DNA of 64,000 nucleotides from Verrucomicrobiota bacterium. GTDB taxonomy: Bacteria; Verrucomicrobiota; Verrucomicrobiia; CAIQCK01. The notes beneath the pieces are model-generated. The model was not told where the DNA came from and did not search any database. It worked only from the letters and a program-made list of their open reading frames with translations. This document shows, one piece after another, positions 27,973 to 37,700 of this stretch. Within the stretch, counting starts at the first letter, position 1. Every line of letters begins with the position of its first letter. The stretch spans positions 62,001-126,000 of the forward strand of contig JACRJX010000026.1 in assembly GCA_016235595.1 (NCBI GenBank), in the 5' to 3' direction. A program made the position numbers and the translations under genes.

Positions 27973-29472
27973 TCATTGGGAAAGAATCCTTGCGACGATG
28001 ACTTGAAGAGCGTGACTCAGGTTGCTGGCGGTGGCGGCAATGACCACCTCCCCGGCCGGCTGGTCAGGATTGAAGTAACTGGCGAGGTCGGGGTTGAGAA
28101 GCAGCGCCGGGTCATTGGCGATGATCTGGAGCAGGGCGGTGTCTAGGTAGCTGCCGCCGAGGCCGACGCAGTAGATGACGTTGGTCATGCTACGAAGACT
28201 GTTGGCTGCAGCTATCGTGCGCAGCCGGGCTTCGGCGCGGAAGTTGGCCGCGCCGACGGTTTGTGTGGAGCCGTCAATAGAGACGAAGTTGGTCATGGTT
28301 GTGCAATACGCCGGCCTTGGTCCTGAATACATGGTCGAACTGTTGGGAAGTTGGAGACCGGTACTCGGACTGAAAATCGCGTAGCTGTTGCCGCTGTCGG
28401 TTCCCCCAACATTGTAGGTCTTGTTGATTGGCCACGTATCCTGGATGGTGTTAGGCAAACCATCGGTGAAGAAGACCACCGCTTTGACGACGTTCTGACC
28501 GGAGAGGATGCTGACGCTTTGGTTCTGTATCTGAGCCAATCGAAGCCCGCCGTCAGCATAAGTGCTGCCGCCGAAGGTGAGCGAGTTGACGGCGTTGGTG
28601 ATAGCGCTCTTGAAAGGCTGTTGCATGGAGGCATTCACGTTCGTTGTCGAGGCAAAGCTGACTTGTGCCACTCGGTCCCTGTTGTCATCGAAAAAACTGA
28701 TGAAAGAACTCAGCGCCGCTGGCAACAGCACGGAGCCTCTATTGCCCACCATCGAGCCAGAGTGGTCCAGCGCCAGGGTCATGACAACCGGGACGTAGTT
28801 GATCGTATGGGAGAGGTTGTATTTGACGACCTGCATGTCACCGATGTTGATGTTGCCGTTGAGATTGATATCGCACAGGAAATTTGCCGCAGAGAGCGGT
28901 TGGCCCGACCAGTTTTTGACGACCTGCATGTCGCCGATGTTCACCTGGCCGTTACGGTTGACATCGCCATAGAGCGCGCGGATTGCCACGTAGTTGGTGC
29001 CCGTAAACCCGTTGCTGGCCAGGTCGGTGATCCCGTGGAGGAATACCATCACCTGCGAGCCATCGGAAACGCTGGCCAGATTGAGCGTCAATGTGTTGCT
29101 GGCGATGGTGGCGCTGCTGAAGGCGGCGTTGGCGATGGCGAAATTTGTGGAACCGAGCGTGCCATTCACGGTGCTGATGTCGTCGCTGAACATGAACAGG
29201 ATCGTGGTCGGGCCGCCGCTTCGCGGTTCAACGGTGGCGTTGGTGGTTTGATTGAGACTCAGCGGCATGTCGAACGTGCCTGCGCTGCCATGGTCCTTGC
29301 GGGAGACTGCCGAAAGCAGTGTCAGCGTCTGCGCTTCAACGGCGGCACTGGTTGCGAGCGCGAGTAGAATCCAAAGGGCAAGAGTGAGGAAGGACTCGTA
29401 GCGTAGAGGAAACAACGGAGAAGAGTGCGTTTCATCCAATGAAGCAGAGCGAAGAACCCTCGTGACGTTCAT
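27973..29472 (-). CDS. Secreted dockerin-like / von Willebrand A domain protein
   Basis: This 499-residue protein has an N-terminal hydrophobic export segment (about 26-47) and a beta-rich region (about 50-165). A pair of dockerin-type calcium-binding repeats follows (GDVNRNGQVNIGDMQVVKNW at about 169-188 and CDINLNGNINIGDMQVVKY at about 200-218). The rest is a von Willebrand A domain whose MIDAS motif DHSGS starts at Asp236. Extracellular adhesion or complex assembly is the usual role of such domains. There is no scaffoldin or cohesin in the window. It lies upstream of the two secretin-like genes on the same strand, with a 32-base gap. Confidence 0.85.
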   Translation of the reverse strand: MNVTRVLRSASLDETHSSPLFPLRYESFLTLALWILLALATSAAVEAQTLTLLSAVSRKDHGSAGTFDMPLSLNQTTNATVEPRSGGPTTILFMFSDDISTVNGTLGSTNFAIANAAFSSATIASNTLTLNLASVSDGSQVMVFLHGITDLASNGFTGTNYVAIRALYGDVNRNGQVNIGDMQVVKNWSGQPLSAANFLCDINLNGNINIGDMQVVKYNLSHTINYVPVVMTLALDHSGSMVGNRGSVLLPAALSSFISFFDDNRDRVAQVSFASTTNVNASMQQPFKSAITNAVNSLTFGGSTYADGGLRLAQIQNQSVSILSGQNVVKAVVFFTDGLPNTIQDTWPINKTYNVGGTDSGNSYAIFSPSTGLQLPNSSTMYSGPRPAYCTTMTNFVSIDGSTQTVGAANFRAEARLRTIAAANSLRSMTNVIYCVGLGGSYLDTALLQIIANDPALLLNPDLASYFNPDQPAGEVVIAATASNLSHALQVIVARILSQ

Positions 29473-29621
29473 GAAATCCTCGGTTGACTACGGACGACAT
29501 TATACGGCAGCGATCCGTGGAAACAACTCTGGATTTGGAGAAGAACCGATTTCGATAGCAGGTTCTCGTCGGTGATGAGTGCGGGCTGGGTGACCGGGCT
29601 CTTCTCTACCCTTGTAGGCTC

Positions 29622-30218
29622 TTACTTCTTGATCTCTGTGATCTTGATGGACTTGACCCGGTAGCCGCCACGCTGGGCGAAGAAAGAGAGGGTGAACGGA
29701 GGCGTGGCATCCCATGACGCGGAGATGGTCTTGCTGTCAACGGTGGCCGTAAGGGTCTTCGGCGCGACGCGAAAGCAACAACGGTAGGAATGGCGGGTTC
29801 GCAGTCTGAGGCTGACGTCCTGGGCGCGATACTTTCCTGCTGCCACATTGTAAATGCCGAGCGGGTAGTCATCGTCAATGGAAACGGCGAAGGAAGCGTT
29901 GGCGGTTCGGAGCTTGATTCCTTTGCCATCGCTGCGGCCGACGCTGTCCAGGACCATCTCAAATGCAATCTCGAAGTATGCCGGGATGGAGTGGCGGAGC
30001 ACAAAGGCCGACTCGCGGTCGCTCTCCCGGTGAATGATGAAGGGCGGCTGTATCGACCACTCCGGGGAGCTGCCTGTGTTTTGCCAATCGTCGGGGGTGA
30101 GAACCAACTCGCCAGGGCGGAAGGTAAAATCCGCTGCACCGACTGACAATGGGTTGAGAGTAGAGGCCGCAACGAAGAACAACAACGCGGCCTCGGTAAG
30201 AATGCGTTGTGCCTTCAT
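29622..30218 (-). CDS. Exported protein of unknown function (LamG/DUF1080-like shape)
   Basis: This 198-residue protein has a signal peptide (about 1-29). It has a beta-sandwich pattern with alternating strands: FEIAFEMVLDSVGRSDGKGI, a middle FAVSIDDDYPLGIYNV part and a final FSFFAQRGGYRVKSIKITEI. The end resembles concanavalin-like/DUF1080 carbohydrate-associated domains, but I cannot name a family with confidence. After its stop the same frame continues with residues resembling the tail of the neighbouring glycoside hydrolase. It lies 127 bases downstream of that gene. Function unknown. Confidence 0.6.
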   Translation of the reverse strand: MKAQRILTEAALLFFVAASTLNPLSVGAADFTFRPGELVLTPDDWQNTGSSPEWSIQPPFIIHRESDRESAFVLRHSIPAYFEIAFEMVLDSVGRSDGKGIKLRTANASFAVSIDDDYPLGIYNVAAGKYRAQDVSLRLRTRHSYRCCFRVAPKTLTATVDSKTISASWDATPPFTLSFFAQRGGYRVKSIKITEIKK

Positions 30219-30345
30219 AAGGCGGGATTCTGCGCCGATAGGAGGGCGCGTCAAGGAAAAGGATGCGGAAGACGCCGCCGCGCCGATCAGCCACACAATC
30301 CGTCTGTAGGGTCGGGCCGCACACGCCTGCGCCGGTCGCCACGAC

Positions 30346-31800
30346 TTACTTCATGACCAAACTCTTCTCGGTGATGAGCACGGGCGCGTCATAGACCGGG
30401 ATGTCCTTGAAGATGACCTTGTCGCCGTCGCGCACGATCTGCTTGGCGGGGATGGTGTGGATGCCGCCGGTGATCAGGTCCACCCAGACGGGTTCGGAGA
30501 ACGAACCTTTGGCGATCGTGAACGTCGCGGACACGGTGTCATTCTTGTCGGAGGGCACGGCGCTCTTGTCCCAGAACACCAGCATCTGCTGGCCGTTCTG
30601 CTTGTTCTTGTAGGCGTAGCATGCCGTCGCTTTTTCACATTGGACTTCGCAGGGATAATCCGGCACGCGCTGCAGCGTGTCGTCGAAGATTGCGACAAGG
30701 TTCTGCACGGCGTAGTAGGCAATCTTCACCTTGAGGAGCCGGTATTGTTTGTCGGTCTTGACCAGACCGTAGCGATCCATGTCGCCGAGGCGGTAGCCGT
30801 CCTGTCGGTCGTAGTCCAGGTCGGCCATGGAGAAGACCAGTGACTCCACATCGTGGCCGAGATCGCCCAGCATGCGCCGTGTCTGCCATTTCGCCTGGGT
30901 CAGTTCCGTCCACGGGTGTTTGCTCAACGCGCCGCCGAGGCAGAACTCGGATTGGGTGCCAGCCTCGCCCTGCCACAGCTTGATCGTTGGCGCATACTGC
31001 TGGAACAATACCTTGAGTTTTTCGACCGCCTCATAGTGTTTCTCGTCGGGATTAAACGTATAAGCGTGATAGATGAACCACGTGAACAGCGACTGCTTTT
31101 GCTGTGACGTCACGCGCTTCAGCCATTTCTCCGTGTAGTCGTAATTCGGGCTGTTCAGCACCGCGCCTGCGATTCGCGCATGAGGAATCACGCGCTTGAT
31201 GATTTCCGCCGTGCGGATGTTGAAGTCGGCGGTCAGTTCGGGCGTGTGCGCCTTGTTGTTGTTGGGCTCGTTCCACATCTCCCAGTTGCTCACCCTGTCC
31301 TTGTAGCGCATCGCCATGGCTTCCACCCATTTGTCCCATGCCGCGAGCGCCTCTTCAGAGGTTGGGAAGCCACCGGACAAGTGGCGGCTGCCGCCGCCGG
31401 GATAAATCGGGTTGCCGTAGTTGGTCTGCAGCAGGATGACCAGACCCCGTCTATGCGCGTCGTTGATGATGATGTCGAGCCAGCGCCAGTCGTATTTGCC
31501 CCGGTCGCGCTCGGTCTTGGCCCAGCCGCCTTGCAGCCGGATCAGCTTGATGCCCAGCGGCACGAGATAGTCCTTGTAGGAATCCCAGTTGGTGAAATCG
31601 CGATCGATTGTCTCGCAGCCGATCGACCAGTTCTGCCCGGTGATTTCGCCGACACAACGCGGCTTGATGGTCCCGATTCGTTCGAGTTTGGGTTCGAGCG
31701 TGGTCTGCACGCGCGTCTCCGAGGTGTCAATCATCTGTGCCGAAGCCACGGTGGCAAAACCGAGTATTGCCGTCATCATCCATGTCGAGTGAGGTTTCAT
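30346..31800 (-). CDS. Secreted GH-A clan glycoside hydrolase (GH39-like)
   Basis: This 484-residue protein has a signal peptide (about 1-22) and a TIM barrel of clan GH-A. The general acid is Glu178 in WEMWNEPN and the nucleophile is Glu279 in LWQGEAGTQ, about 100 residues apart as expected for retaining enzymes. A beta-sandwich domain follows after about residue 370. The overall form is closest to GH39 (beta-xylosidase/iduronidase-like), but substrate cannot be assigned. It is the second gene of an operon with the GH42-like gene (24-base gap). Confidence 0.82.
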   Translation of the reverse strand: MKPHSTWMMTAILGFATVASAQMIDTSETRVQTTLEPKLERIGTIKPRCVGEITGQNWSIGCETIDRDFTNWDSYKDYLVPLGIKLIRLQGGWAKTERDRGKYDWRWLDIIINDAHRRGLVILLQTNYGNPIYPGGGSRHLSGGFPTSEEALAAWDKWVEAMAMRYKDRVSNWEMWNEPNNNKAHTPELTADFNIRTAEIIKRVIPHARIAGAVLNSPNYDYTEKWLKRVTSQQKQSLFTWFIYHAYTFNPDEKHYEAVEKLKVLFQQYAPTIKLWQGEAGTQSEFCLGGALSKHPWTELTQAKWQTRRMLGDLGHDVESLVFSMADLDYDRQDGYRLGDMDRYGLVKTDKQYRLLKVKIAYYAVQNLVAIFDDTLQRVPDYPCEVQCEKATACYAYKNKQNGQQMLVFWDKSAVPSDKNDTVSATFTIAKGSFSEPVWVDLITGGIHTIPAKQIVRDGDKVIFKDIPVYDAPVLITEKSLVMK

Positions 31801-31824
31801 AGTTGTTGTGCTTTCTCCTGGGCT

Positions 31825-33762
31825 TTACCAAATCAGTTCAAACAGCGCGGTGTCGGGCGTTCCGAATGTGTAGCGAACCTGTCGGCCCGTGACCGGGACG
31901 ACGCGCCCCGTGTAGAGTTCGCGCACCTGCCGGCAGTCAACCGGCACGGTCACGGTCTTTTCGCCACCCTGCGCCATGTGAATCGCTACGAGCCGCTCGT
32001 TGGCGTAAACCGGAACAGCGTCCTCGCAGTAAATCGTCACGCCTGCTTCCTGTGCCGCTTTCTTCAATGTTGCCGGAGTCAGGTCTGCGTAACTAGCAAC
32101 ATAGACCGACTTCCATCCATCGTGCGGCACGGTGGCGGCGCCCGGCGTCTTGAACTCGGTGCCGGTCAACGTCTTGACCCGCGCCGGATCGAGCGTCTTG
32201 CCGTCACTGATGCCCGGCGCGTAGAGGAATAGCGCCGTGCGATTGTTCTTGAGGACATGTTTCTTGAGCACGTCCATCTTCTCAGGCGTGATCTCGAAGA
32301 GTCCGGGGAACACGAACAACCGGTATGGGGCAAGGTCGGCGCGCGACAAATCGTTGAACGAGAACACCTCGAACGGCGCTCCGAGACGATTGAGCGTGTT
32401 GCGCGTGCCTTGGTAGATTTGGGCCACGAGCGGGTTCATGTCGTTGACGTAGCGCGCGCTTTGCGGATCCACCACCAGCGCCACCTCGGCGCGCGTCTTG
32501 AGTGGCCGTCCGGCGAAACGATCCCACAACGCCTTGCCTTGCTTGACCACCTTCATTGTTTCAAGCGTCTTGAAAACACCGCCCCACATGTCAAAACACC
32601 AGAGTGAAGTCTGGTTGATTGTCGCCAATGCAAACTCGCGCTTGAACCCGGCATCGGTCTCCGCCTGCGTTTTCCAAGGCACCATCCAGGCGATGGAGAC
32701 GAACTCGTCCAGCTTGACGTTGTAGGTCGGCGTGCGGTGGTCGATCTCGTGAAGGAAGCCCTTCTTGTTCAGCAGACGGGTGGCGTTGGGCACCATGAAG
32801 CCGCTGCCGCCACCCATCGGGCGATCGGCGTAAGTGCCTGGGCTGATGAAAAAGTCGATGTCGGGCGAACTGTAGAGCCGCTCGTACTCGAGATGGCCCG
32901 ACCAGACCATGCGTGAATGGGTCAGTTCGAGGATATACCCGAAGAACATCCCGATCTGACGTTGCTTCGCAATGAGCGAGCGCGTCTTCTTCGCGAACTC
33001 AAGCACGGTGTCCACGATGGTGTCGCCTGTGAACTGCGCGTAATCCAACACATCCTGTTCCGTGGCTGGATCACGAAGCAGATTCTCGAATGAGGCGCGA
33101 TCCAACCGTTCCGGCAGGGGCACTGGCAGTTCCGGTTTGCCATGCGATTTCAGCCACGCCTTCCACGCCCGGGTCTTGGCGCGGCCGGCGATGCCGCGGC
33201 TGTAGTCCATCCACTCGTCTGTCTGGCCACTGGCCAACAGATAAGCCTTGATGCGATTGCCGTAGCGCGCCTCCATGTGCTTGACGATTGTCGTCAAATA
33301 CTCGCCCGTCGCCTTGCGCCACGCGGGATTGGCGCAGGCGCAGCTCAACATGGTGAAGCTCTCGCATTCCGCGCTGTGCCCGGAGCCCGAGAGCTGGCGC
33401 TGGAGCCAGATCGGCGTGTTGAGATCGATCATGCAGATGAACTCCGCGTCCGGGTTCACCGCGAGCACGTCGTCATACTGCTTGTTCAGCGAATCGAGGT
33501 CATACTTTCCGAACCAGCGCCAGACCGGCGGGTATTTGGAGTAGGGCTTGCCGAGCGAGTTGTCGGTATTGGCGGCGAAGATGCAGACCGTGTTGACGCC
33601 GGCGTCCTTGAACTGCTTCATCGCCTCGAACTCCGGCCAGAACGAGCGATAGGCGAAGGCCACGGGTTTCTGTTCTTCCGCCCATGCGCCAACGGCCACC
33701 AGAAGCGCCATTGCGGTGAAAACTGGATGCGCAGCTTTGATGGCTCGTTTAAGAATATCCAT
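31825..33762 (-). CDS. Secreted GH42-like glycoside hydrolase, paralogue A
   Basis: This 645-residue protein has a signal peptide (about 1-28). The fold has a TIM-barrel part followed by a trimerisation-like domain with FSFNDLSRADLAPYRLFVFP, typical of GH42 (beta-galactosidase). Glu183 in SGQTDEW and Glu339 in FLHEIDHRTP occupy likely catalytic positions. ATG 33762 is preferred because an upstream ATG at 33804 sits inside the conserved leader element; GGA precedes 33762 by 9 bases. It is the first gene of the operon with the GH39-like enzyme. A paralogue is encoded at 57321-59231. Confidence 0.8.
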   Translation of the reverse strand: MDILKRAIKAAHPVFTAMALLVAVGAWAEEQKPVAFAYRSFWPEFEAMKQFKDAGVNTVCIFAANTDNSLGKPYSKYPPVWRWFGKYDLDSLNKQYDDVLAVNPDAEFICMIDLNTPIWLQRQLSGSGHSAECESFTMLSCACANPAWRKATGEYLTTIVKHMEARYGNRIKAYLLASGQTDEWMDYSRGIAGRAKTRAWKAWLKSHGKPELPVPLPERLDRASFENLLRDPATEQDVLDYAQFTGDTIVDTVLEFAKKTRSLIAKQRQIGMFFGYILELTHSRMVWSGHLEYERLYSSPDIDFFISPGTYADRPMGGGSGFMVPNATRLLNKKGFLHEIDHRTPTYNVKLDEFVSIAWMVPWKTQAETDAGFKREFALATINQTSLWCFDMWGGVFKTLETMKVVKQGKALWDRFAGRPLKTRAEVALVVDPQSARYVNDMNPLVAQIYQGTRNTLNRLGAPFEVFSFNDLSRADLAPYRLFVFPGLFEITPEKMDVLKKHVLKNNRTALFLYAPGISDGKTLDPARVKTLTGTEFKTPGAATVPHDGWKSVYVASYADLTPATLKKAAQEAGVTIYCEDAVPVYANERLVAIHMAQGGEKTVTVPVDCRQVRELYTGRVVPVTGRQVRYTFGTPDTALFELIW

Positions 33763-33821
33763 TAGACTCATTCCAGTGTTTTCAATGTCGTTGCGAGTAT
33801 GCATGGCGCGTGGCTCCGTGG

Positions 33822-33861
33822 TAAATGGACGAGAATCGCGTCCGTGTGGATGCGGTTAGCG
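33822..33861 (-). repeat. 40-bp conserved leader element, copy 1
   Basis: This 40-base segment matches 39816-39855 at 36 of 40 positions. It lies between a terminator and the GH42-like/GH39-like operon, reading CGCTAACCGCATCCAC... on the minus strand. A further TGCATACT motif 17 bases downstream is also shared. It is likely a common promoter or operator for two operons of the same locus. Confidence 0.6.
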
Positions 33862-33891
33862 GCGAGCCGACAGCCCGCCGGAAACCGAACG

Positions 33892-33930
33892 AAAAAAGCG
33901 GATGCCCGTTCCAGTAGAACGAGCATGCGC
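33892..33930 (-). terminator. Rho-independent terminator of the membrane protein gene
   Basis: A 14-position stem (33898-33911 with 33917-33930, one mismatch and one G-U pair) has a 5-base loop. It is followed on the minus strand by six T (33892-33897). It lies 34 bases after the stop at 33964 and separates that gene from the GH42-like operon. Confidence 0.75.
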
Positions 33931-33963
33931 AAAAAGGGAAGCCACCGACAACGCCTGACTCGT

Positions 33964-34614
33964 TCACACCTTGCCGCCCGCGGCAGAGGGTGTTTCGGGG
34001 CCTGTCGTGGCTTGATCGCTGCCATCAAACAGCGTCTCATACGCGGAAGCCATGCAGCAGCAGGCCAGGGGATATGTGAAAAATACGCCCACGAGACAGG
34101 CCACAGCGCCTGCCGCGCTCAGGAGATTGGCCAGAAGCCCGAAAACCAACGGCATGACAAAAGTCCCGCTGATGGTGCCATCGACCAGCTTCTTGAGAGC
34201 GTCAATCGCGTTCATTTTCTGATACACGATGAACGTCATGCCCCACATAATGATCGAGCCCACAAAAAGGGAAATGGCCATGCTGAGGAGTTGCCCCAAA
34301 AAGGGGACCAAATGAGCGATCATGCCAACCAGAATGCAGGCCAGTATGAGCAGAAACACGAACAAGAACGATTGAGCAAAATGATCAAAACCCTTGAACA
34401 TGTCGCCCGCTGCCGGCTTGGCCGGATCGTTCTTCTGTAGCCGACGGATAATCATGAACAGGCCCGCCATCATGGGGCCAGCCAAAACGCCGCAAGTCAC
34501 CAGACTTAAAGTTCCCCCAATCAAGCCCGCGATCACCAAAAGCCCGATATCAGCCTGGAACAACTTCCAACCCCGGCCAAACTCATTGCCAATGTCCAAC
34601 GTAACTGCTGCCAT
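33964..34614 (-). CDS. Polytopic membrane protein (DUF4013/YesL-like)
   Basis: This 216-residue protein has about five hydrophobic helices (roughly 23-52, 80-100, 105-130, 145-168 and 170-190). The N-terminus is MAAVTLDIGNEFGRGWKLF and there is a middle MIIRRLQKND loop. The pattern resembles DUF4013/YesL-type integral membrane proteins with unknown transport or assembly roles. It has its own terminator and a spacer of about 150 bases upstream. It lies within the glycan locus but its link to it is not shown. Confidence 0.65.
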   Translation of the reverse strand: MAAVTLDIGNEFGRGWKLFQADIGLLVIAGLIGGTLSLVTCGVLAGPMMAGLFMIIRRLQKNDPAKPAAGDMFKGFDHFAQSFLFVFLLILACILVGMIAHLVPFLGQLLSMAISLFVGSIIMWGMTFIVYQKMNAIDALKKLVDGTISGTFVMPLVFGLLANLLSAAGAVACLVGVFFTYPLACCCMASAYETLFDGSDQATTGPETPSAAGGKV

Positions 34615-34705
34615 AAGTTTGTCTCCTTTTAGAAATCAGTGATACGCCACGAACTGTTCTTGGCGAACAAGTTTAGAAATTTATCCAAGCGATATTCTAC
34701 CTAAT

Positions 34706-34728
34706 AAAGACGACGGTGTCGCGTCTTT
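34706..34728 (-). terminator. Possible terminator of GH2 operon
   Basis: AAAGACG at 34706-34712 pairs with CGTCTTT at 34722-34728; two more pairs form inside the loop. On the minus strand the stem ends in TTTATT. It lies 39 bases after the GH2 stop at 34768. Confidence 0.4.
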
Positions 34729-34767
34729 CATTTACCCAAAGGCCTCTTTGCCCACTGCACGTTGGTG

Positions 34768-37700
34768 TCAGTAGCCGATCTCCTTCAGTGTCGCGTCAAA
34801 ACTCGCAGGTGTCGGCGCCAGCGGTTCCGTTGTATTCCGCGCCGCGTGCTTGATGATGTTCAGCAGCAGCCTGTCCGCTGCGGGGTGCTTGTCCACGTTG
34901 TCGAGAATGTTCAGGGTGTTCAAAACAATTCTGCCCGCGCCGAACCGGTAAACGCCCAGCATGGTGCCCGCAGCATAGCCGTCGATGGGCTTGCTATGGC
35001 AGACCGCAAAAGCCGCCGCCGCAGTGTCCTCCGGGGTGTCTTGTCCTTCAAAGAACCGGTTGGTGATGAGAGGACCGTAGTAATCCCAGTCCATGACGCC
35101 CGCGGGTTGTAATCCGTCAAAGAACGGATGTTTCTTTGCGACGCACTCTTTGTGGTAGAGCCAGTCGGGGAAGATGGTCAGTTGTCCTTTGTTCTTGAAC
35201 GGCAGCCAGCCTGCTGCGTCGCCACCCTTCTTGAATGCGCCGGAGTTCAGGAACACAGCGACACTGCCTCGCGCGACGCGCAGCAACAGGTCTTGCTTCC
35301 GAATTTCCTGACGGGCCTTGGGATCGTTCCAGTTTCCCACCAGAATGACCTGCCGTGTTGCGGCGGGCGCCGGCTCCAGTGGTGTCACGCTCACGCCACG
35401 GGTCTTTAACCACTCTTGCACACGAGTGTCCACTTGCCACACGGCCACCTTGACCGGCGCGACGGTGGGTGGTTCGCTCAAATGAAAGGTCAACCGTCCG
35501 CCTGCGGGTGCGCCGCCGCGTTCCAGCGTGACGGCGAACGTGTATTGTCCCGCGGGTCCGCGAAGCGTTACATCGCCTGAGAACACAGGCACCGCCAGCG
35601 GGCCGTCGCTGCCGGGCGCTGGTTTCGGAATGACGACGTTCCGTTTTTCCTCCCACGCGATTCCGTTTGGCCCGAGCACGCGCAACAATGCCGGATACGT
35701 TCCCGGCGCGAGTACATCTTCGTTCGCCAGAATTGCCTCCAATTTCAGCGGACGTCCCACGTAGGCGTGCATCGGCGCGGCAAACAGGCACCAACGCAGG
35801 GGCGACCATCCGTCTTGCAGCGCCTCCATGATGCCGGGTTTGAATTCGCGCCAGAACAACCAGAGGCCTTCGCCGGAGTAGCCGTGGTCCAGAAGCCCCG
35901 TCAAATTGAACCCACAGATTTGGGGGTTCGACCGGATCAGGTTGAACCCGAGGAGTCTTTGGCGGCAATGCAGCCGCTGGCTGTCACGCAGCATTTCCTC
36001 GGGAAAAGCATAAACGCCCTCCATCCCGAATCGTTTCCAGTCGGCGTTGAGTCTCTCCTCGGTTCGCTTGAGAAACTTGAAGTCGTCCCACTCGGGATTG
36101 CCACCGTGCTGTTCGTAGTATCGCAATTCCCGGATCGCGTTCATCAGGCTGCCGATGCCGTATTCAGAGACGAACACCGGTTTCGTGTTGCTGCCCAGAT
36201 TGCGGATGCCAGCCTCGATTTCCGGCGTGTGAGGCACAGAGGGATAGACGTGCGCATCGCCCGCGCCTTCGAAATAGCCGCCGAACGCACCGTGCTTGGC
36301 CGTGCCCTGGTAGTCGGGGTTTTCGACGCCCCACACATATTCCCATTGCGTGCTGCCGGGATTGCAGGCCGACCCGATGTTGTATTGCCCGTCCCAGCGT
36401 CCGCTTTGCTGTAAGACCAGCCGCGAACTGTCCAGCGAGCGCAACAGGGGAAGGCTGGCCACGGCATGCTTCACCATCGGGCCGTTGCGCATCTCGTTCA
36501 CCAGCCCGAAAATGACGATGCTGGGATGGTTCCGGTCTCGCAGCACCATCTCACGCAAATTGGCGTCGAACCGCTCGGCCATCTTCGGCGAATCCGCCAG
36601 GAGCCACGAGGCCAGGTTTTCCTCATACACCATCAATCCGATCTCATCGCACATGTCCAATTGGTATGGATGTGCGACGCCCGCGATGAAACGCACCATG
36701 TTGAAACCGCACGATTTCATGTAAAGCAGGTCTTTGCGCAGCAGGTCCGGCGCGCTTGCCGGTGGGAGAACCGCGCCGACAGGACAATGATTGCCGGTGT
36801 GCGAGCTTTTCAGGAAAATGCGTTTCCCGTTCAGCCTGAAGAAGCCTTTCTCCACGCGCAACTCGCGGAACCCGAATCGCGTGACGTTTTCATGGGCGTC
36901 CGCATTTGAGCCCATGACGAGGCGTGTGGTCAGACGATAGAGGCAGGGATCATCGAGCTGCCACAAACGATGGTTTGCCACCGTCAACTCGCATTCGACC
37001 AGCTTGCTGCCGGGCGGCACATCCTGCTCCGCGGTCAACGTGGCGACGGTCTCGTTGCCGAGGGCGGATGCTATGGCGAAGTGGAGCCGCGCACGCGCTT
37101 TGGATTTGCCCGCGTTCATTACCGTGGCTTGGACTTTCACGCGGCCGGTTTTCCAATCGGAAACCACATAGACATCGTCAAGGCGGACATTCGGAACCCA
37201 GAACACCTCCACCGGCTCCGTGATGCCGCCGCTGTTATAGGAAGCCCCGGAAGTAATTCCCTCGGGTTTCTTGTTCCGGTGAGGCGTTTCGTTTAGCGCA
37301 ATACCGTCGATGGGTTCCGCCTTGGGATTCAAAACCCGCACGGCAAGCCGGTTCGACTTTCCCGGTCTCACCACTTTCGTAACGTCCAGCACAAAGGGTG
37401 TCTCGCCGCCCTCGTGGCCACCGATGAGCACATCGTTGAGCCACACATCCGCGAGGTAATCCACCGCGTGGAAACGCAGAAAGCAGCGGCCGCCACGATA
37501 GGGATTTTGCGGCGGCGTAAACTCGCGCCAATACCAAGCCACGCCGTGATACGACGGCAATGCTTCCTGGAAAATGCCCGGCACACGGATTGGCTTGGCG
37601 TCCGGTCGCGGTGACTTCCACCATGCTTGACTGCGTCCCGCATTGTCCGGGTCCGCAGCGACGACCCAATCGTTGCCCTCCAACGACAGAATCGTTGTGT

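Noticed and set aside
33763-33804. ATG at 33804 as the start of GH42-like paralogue A
   Set aside because: The segment lies in a leader shared with another operon (TGCATACT motif); the ATG at 33762 has a better-placed GGA and gives a normal signal peptide.
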